64,000 nucleotides of DNA from Paraburkholderia atlantica (GTDB lineage Bacteria; Pseudomonadota; Gammaproteobacteria; Burkholderiales; Burkholderiaceae), in assembly GCF_009362785.1 (NCBI RefSeq), contig NZ_WHNQ01000034.1, positions 1 through 64,000 of the forward strand, read 5' to 3'. This document shows positions 60,822 through 64,000 of this stretch, piece after piece. The notes beneath the pieces were generated by a model. The model had not been told where the DNA came from. It saw nothing but the letters and a program-made list of their open reading frames with translations, and made no database searches. The translations under genes were made by a program, and so were the position numbers. Position 1 is the first letter of the stretch. Every line of letters starts with the position of its first letter.

Positions 60822-61125
60822 TCACCACTTGTAGAGAAACCCGACGTCGCCCCATACGCCCCTCTGGCTCCCGGTCGCGGAGGCGTTGAGCGAAAACTGG
60901 TAGCCGAACTGCCCGTACAAGCTCCATCGCGTGTCGAGCTTCGCCGTCAGCCTCTGGGGCCATCAAAATGGAAGTCAGCGCTATCAGGAAGGAATGCCAT
61001 CCCGACAGTTGCACTGGCGGCAAAGCGGGGCGCGTTAGCGAACAGTGATATTGTTGCCCCGGGTCGGGGCCACTGGCGTTGTGCTGTTGCCGGTGCGCGC
61101 CGCGAATTGCCGTCGTCAACTTCAT
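60822..61125 (-). pseudogene. Autotransporter remnant with internal deletion
   Basis: The minus strand ends (60822-60956) with RLTAKLDTRWSLYGQFGYQF, then SLNASATGSQRGVWGDVGFLYKW and a stop, which is the last part of an autotransporter beta-barrel ending in a membrane-insertion aromatic residue. At 61125 a start ATG with GGGAG begins MKLTTAIRGAH. The middle is out of frame and thousands of bases short of a full passenger. An internally deleted gene. Confidence 0.7.
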
Positions 61126-61295
61126 TCGCTTGTCTCCCTGTGAAATATTGCATGGACACATTGCACAAATGCGACAGGGGTAAGACGTGCTGACGATTAG
61201 CAATGTTATATCAACGTAGCGGCTTTGCTACCGACAAACACGTTCCCGCCGGCGAAGGTCGCACTTGTTCTGGCGTTTCAATGGGAGCGGCCGAA

Positions 61296-61338
61296 TTGAC
61301 ACCGCCTACGGACTTTTTTATAGTCTTGGTCAGACCAA
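61296..61338 (+). promoter_or_regulatory. lutA promoter with FadR/LldR-type operator
   Basis: TTGACA (61296-61301), exactly 17 bp, TATAGT (61319-61324): a near-ideal sigma-70 promoter. TTGGTCAGACCAA (61326-61338), the LldR/PdhR consensus TTGGTnnnACCAA, lies over the transcription start. Lactate or a similar acid would relieve repression. Confidence 0.85.
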
Positions 61339-61409
61339 CATGACCATAGCGGGCAGACGGGCCGCATCGGTCGGTAGACATCATCCCCGCCGCATTTCCT
61401 GAAGGCCCT

Positions 61410-62153
61410 ATGAAAGTCGCGCTGTTTATCCCGTGCTTTATCGACGCGTTCTATCCCGAGGTCGGTATCGCGACGCTCGAACTGCTCGAACGCTTCGGCA
61501 TCGAGGTCGACTATCCGCAACAGCAGACCTGCTGCGGCCAGCCGATGGCCAACAGCGGCGCGCATGCAGACGCCGCCGCCACCGAGCGACTGTTCGCGCG
61601 CAACTTCGCGGGCTACGACTACATCGTCGGGCCGTCCGCGAGTTGCATTCATCACGTGCGCGAGCATCTGACCGCGCTCGAGCAGACTGATGAAGTGAAG
61701 AAAGTGCGCGCAAGCGCTTACGAGTTGGTCGAGTTTCTGCACGACGTGATCGGCGCGCGCGAATTTCCGTGGGCCGAGTTTCCGCATCGCGTCGGTCTGC
61801 ACAGCAGTTGCAGCGCGCTGCGTCATCTGAAGCAGGCGTCGGCGTCGGAAATCGCCGGCACGCCGTTTTCGAAGCCGCGCACGTTGCTCGAAGGCGTGAA
61901 GGGCATCGAGTTCGTCAAGCCGGCGAGGCCCGACGAATGCTGCGGTTTTGGCGGCACGTTCTCGGTCACCGAAGAAGCGGTGTCGGTGCGCATGGGGCAG
62001 GACAAGGTGCGCGACCATCTGAACGCGGGCGCCGAGTACATCGTTTCGGGCGACATGTCGTGCCTGATGCATCAGCAGGGTTGCGCTGAACGCATGAAGG
62101 CCGACGCGCGCTTCATTCATATCGCGCAGGTTCTCAATGGAGCACGCGCATGA
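61410..62153 (+). CDS. lutA: L-lactate utilisation protein LutA (LldE), cysteine-rich CCG domain
   Basis: 247 residues, with two CCG-type cysteine motifs: QQTCCGQPMANSG near 41 and ARPDECCGFGGTFSVTE near 175, plus PSASCIHH and MSCLMHQQG. These bind iron-sulfur clusters or heterodisulfide-type cofactors. With LutB and LutC it forms the non-flavin L-lactate dehydrogenase. The lutB gene overlaps its stop by 4 bases, and a lactate-type operator lies upstream. Confidence 0.95.
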   Translation: MKVALFIPCFIDAFYPEVGIATLELLERFGIEVDYPQQQTCCGQPMANSGAHADAAATERLFARNFAGYDYIVGPSASCIHHVREHLTALEQTDEVKKVRASAYELVEFLHDVIGAREFPWAEFPHRVGLHSSCSALRHLKQASASEIAGTPFSKPRTLLEGVKGIEFVKPARPDECCGFGGTFSVTEEAVSVRMGQDKVRDHLNAGAEYIVSGDMSCLMHQQGCAERMKADARFIHIAQVLNGARA

Positions 62154-63553
62154 GCGGCGACCATCACCGCATCGATCACGCCAAAGCCGCGGGTTCTTTT
62201 ATCGGCAAAGCCGAGCATGTCGCGTTTCACGACAAGCGTCTGTGGGACCTGCGCGAGAAGCGCGACGCGCAGGCGCATGGCATTGCCGAATGGGAAACGT
62301 TGCGCGCGCTGGCGTCGGGCATCAAGGAACACACGCTGTCGAATCTGGCCGACTACCTGGAGCAGTTCGCGGCGGCGGCCGAGTCCAATGGCGTGGTCGT
62401 GCATTGGGCGGCGAACGCGGAAGAGCACAACGCGATCGTCCACCAGCTGATGTCCGAGCGCGGCATGACGACGCTCGTCAAGAGCAAGTCGATGCTGACC
62501 GACGAATGCAAGATGCGCGAGTATCTCGAACCGCGCGGCATTACCGTGATGGAGACGGACCTCGGCGAGCGCATTCAGCAGCTCGATCATCAGGACCCGA
62601 GTCATATGGTCGTGCCGGCCGTCCATAAGCTGCGCGCGGACGTGGCCGAGCTGTTCGGCCGCACCATCGGTACCGATCCGAAGAATAGCGACATCCACTA
62701 TCTGGCAGAAAGCCAGCGCATGAATACGCGGCCGTATTTCGTGCGCGAGAAAACGGCTGGCATGACCGGCTGCAATTTTGCGGTGGCGGAAACAGGCACG
62801 GTCGTCGTCTGCACGAACGAAGGCAATGCCGATCTTTCGGCGAACGTGCCGCCGTTGCATATCGCATCGATCGGAATCGAGAAGCTGATACCGAAAGTGT
62901 CGGACCTGGGCGTATTCGTGCGCATGCTGTCGCGCAGTGCATTGGGTTCGCCGATCACGCAGTACACGTCGCATTTTCGTGCGCCGCGGCCGGGCACCGA
63001 GATGCACTTCATCCTCGTCGATCATGGCCGCTCCGAGCGGCTCGCGATGGAGGACTTCTGGTACTCGCTCAAATGCATACGCTGCGGCGCGTGCATGAAT
63101 ACGTGTCCGGTCTATCGACGCAGCGGCGGCCTGTCGTATGGCGGCACCTATTCGGGGCCGATCGGCGCGATCATCAATCCGACGTTCGATCTGAAACGCT
63201 ATAGCGCGTTGCCGTTCGCATCGACACTCAACGGCAGTTGCACGAACGTGTGTCCGGTGAAGATCAATATTCACGAGCAGATCTATAAATGGCGGGCGGT
63301 GATCGCCGAGCAGCATGAAGTGCCGTTCGTGAAGCAGGAAGTGCTGAAGATGGCGGGGCGTTTGCTATCGAGTCCGACCTTGTATCGCGCGACGGTAGCG
63401 TCGATGGGCAGCGCGTTGCGGCGGCTGCCGAATTTCGTGCTGTACAACCCTCTGAATATCTGGGGCCGGCAGCGCGAATTGCCGGAAGCACCGAAGATGA
63501 CTTTTCATGCCTGGTACAAAAAGAATCGCGGAGGCGGCAATGACAACGCGTGA
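62150..63553 (+). CDS. lutB: L-lactate utilisation iron-sulfur protein LutB
   Basis: 467 residues. The DUF162/LutB N-terminal domain (about 60-290) has TLVKSKSMLTDECKMREYLE, RPYFVREKTAGMTGCNFAVA and ETGTVVVCTNEGNADLS. Ferredoxin motifs CIRCGACMNTCPVY (about 309) and CTNVCPVKINIHEQI (about 364) bind two 4Fe-4S clusters. A C-terminal DUF3390-like segment ends the protein. It is the electron-transfer subunit of the LutABC lactate dehydrogenase. Overlaps lutA and lutC on the same transcript. Confidence 0.97.
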   Translation: MSGDHHRIDHAKAAGSFIGKAEHVAFHDKRLWDLREKRDAQAHGIAEWETLRALASGIKEHTLSNLADYLEQFAAAAESNGVVVHWAANAEEHNAIVHQLMSERGMTTLVKSKSMLTDECKMREYLEPRGITVMETDLGERIQQLDHQDPSHMVVPAVHKLRADVAELFGRTIGTDPKNSDIHYLAESQRMNTRPYFVREKTAGMTGCNFAVAETGTVVVCTNEGNADLSANVPPLHIASIGIEKLIPKVSDLGVFVRMLSRSALGSPITQYTSHFRAPRPGTEMHFILVDHGRSERLAMEDFWYSLKCIRCGACMNTCPVYRRSGGLSYGGTYSGPIGAIINPTFDLKRYSALPFASTLNGSCTNVCPVKINIHEQIYKWRAVIAEQHEVPFVKQEVLKMAGRLLSSPTLYRATVASMGSALRRLPNFVLYNPLNIWGRQRELPEAPKMTFHAWYKKNRGGGNDNA

Positions 63554-64000
63554 GGCTTTTCTTGCCAAAGTACGCGCCGCGCAACCGGCCGCGCGGCCGC
63601 GTCCCGACGTGCCGCTGTTCGATGCGGTTGGCGGCGATCTGCGGGCGCGTTTCACGACGGCCTTGCAAACGATGGGCGGCACTTGCGTCGAAGCAGCAAG
63701 CGCGAGCGACGTCAGCGATCTGATTCGCGAGCGCTTTGGCGCGGCGGCATCGATCGCATCGGCGAGCGCGGAAGTGCCGGGCACGCGCGTGATCGGCGCC
63801 GGTACGGACCCCGCGTCGCTGCAGGACGTCGACGTCGGTGTGGTGCGGGCGCGCTTTGGCGTCGCCGAAACCGGCTCGGTGTGGTTTAGCGAGCGCGAAT
63901 ATGTGGTCAATGCATTGGGCTACATCGTCCAGCATCTGGTCGTGTTGCTCGATCCGGCGCAATTGCTCGATGGACTGCAAGATGTCTATCGCCGTGACGA
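63540..64000 (+). CDS. lutC: L-lactate utilisation protein LutC (partial)
   Basis: Starts at ATG 63540 with GGAGG upstream, overlapping lutB by 14 bp, and runs off the window after 153 codons. The LutC/YkgG (DUF162) pattern is clear: TTREAFLAKVRAAQPAA, VGVVRARFGVAETGSVWFSE and NALGYIVQHLVVLLDPAQL. The family is usually 210-240 residues, so about a third lies beyond the window. It completes the lactate dehydrogenase complex. Confidence 0.93.
   Translation, partial: MTTREAFLAKVRAAQPAARPRPDVPLFDAVGGDLRARFTTALQTMGGTCVEAASASDVSDLIRERFGAAASIASASAEVPGTRVIGAGTDPASLQDVDVGVVRARFGVAETGSVWFSEREYVVNALGYIVQHLVVLLDPAQLLDGLQDVYRRD

Overview
The window is GC-rich, densely coded chromosomal DNA of a Burkholderia-type betaproteobacterium, most likely Paraburkholderia, Burkholderia or Caballeronia. 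This rests on the gene families present: DUF4148, DUF3175, PRC-barrel and BON stress proteins, a solitary second rpoN, a gltA-containing secondary-replicon style gene set, many LivK-type binding proteins, and a pdeR/gmr orthologue. I see no rRNA, tRNA, CRISPR array, complete insertion sequence or replication origin.

Layout. 1-3.3 kb is a small toxin/immunity island, visibly AT-richer than the rest. On the minus strand are a Cys-rich adaptor-like protein, a GH24 lysozyme and a DUF1311/LprI-type lysozyme inhibitor. On the plus strand are an RNase A-like polymorphic toxin (broken by a frameshift) and an intact CdiI-type immunity gene. A decayed second copy of the adaptor lies beside them. 3.4-10.5 kb holds an alpha/beta hydrolase, gltA, a glycogen-debranching-type glucosidase, a DUF429 protein and an LprI-like membrane protein. 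10.5-17.2 kb is catabolic: a trans-3-hydroxy-L-proline dehydratase with a LivK-type binding protein, a HAD dehalogenase, a dead SDR fragment, and an RpiR-controlled class III aminotransferase operon. 17.4-24.8 kb has DUF4148, OsmC, a TetR/MFS pair, small proteins, an M20 peptidase and an Ldh-type dehydrogenase. 24.8-31.6 kb has pdeR and a frameshifted lhr helicase. 31.9-37.3 kb has an aldo/keto reductase, a YncE-like propeller with a sterol-desaturase-family hydroxylase, an AhpD/AraC divergon and an FUSC protein. 37.4-41.6 kb is a MocR regulator divergent from a DadA-like oxidase and a second LivK-type protein.

41.8-49.4 kb is a run of small stress and envelope genes (DUF3175, PRC-barrel, topoisomerase IB, PfpI, DUF4142, DUF1488, DUF2383, BON). 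49.9-54.7 kb has rpoN2 behind a sigma-54-type promoter, an AruH-like transaminase, a sulfotransferase and a diiron ferritin-like protein. 54.9-64 kb has an S10 carboxypeptidase, a FadR/LldR-type regulator, a LacI-controlled sugar module with an autotransporter remnant, and lutABC for lactate oxidation, with lutC running off the end.

Several regulator-target links can be read directly from DNA motifs: identical ACAACA-type sites at the RpiR gene and at the aminotransferase promoter; repeated TTTGTGTGG sites in the MocR divergon; a TTGGTnnnACCAA operator just after an almost perfect -35/-10 promoter in front of lutA; a LacI-type palindrome before the sugar module; and a -24/-12 promoter in front of rpoN2. 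At least six gene remnants or frameshifted genes (adaptor copy, RNase toxin, SDR, lhr, LuxR fragment, autotransporter) show repeated small-scale decay.
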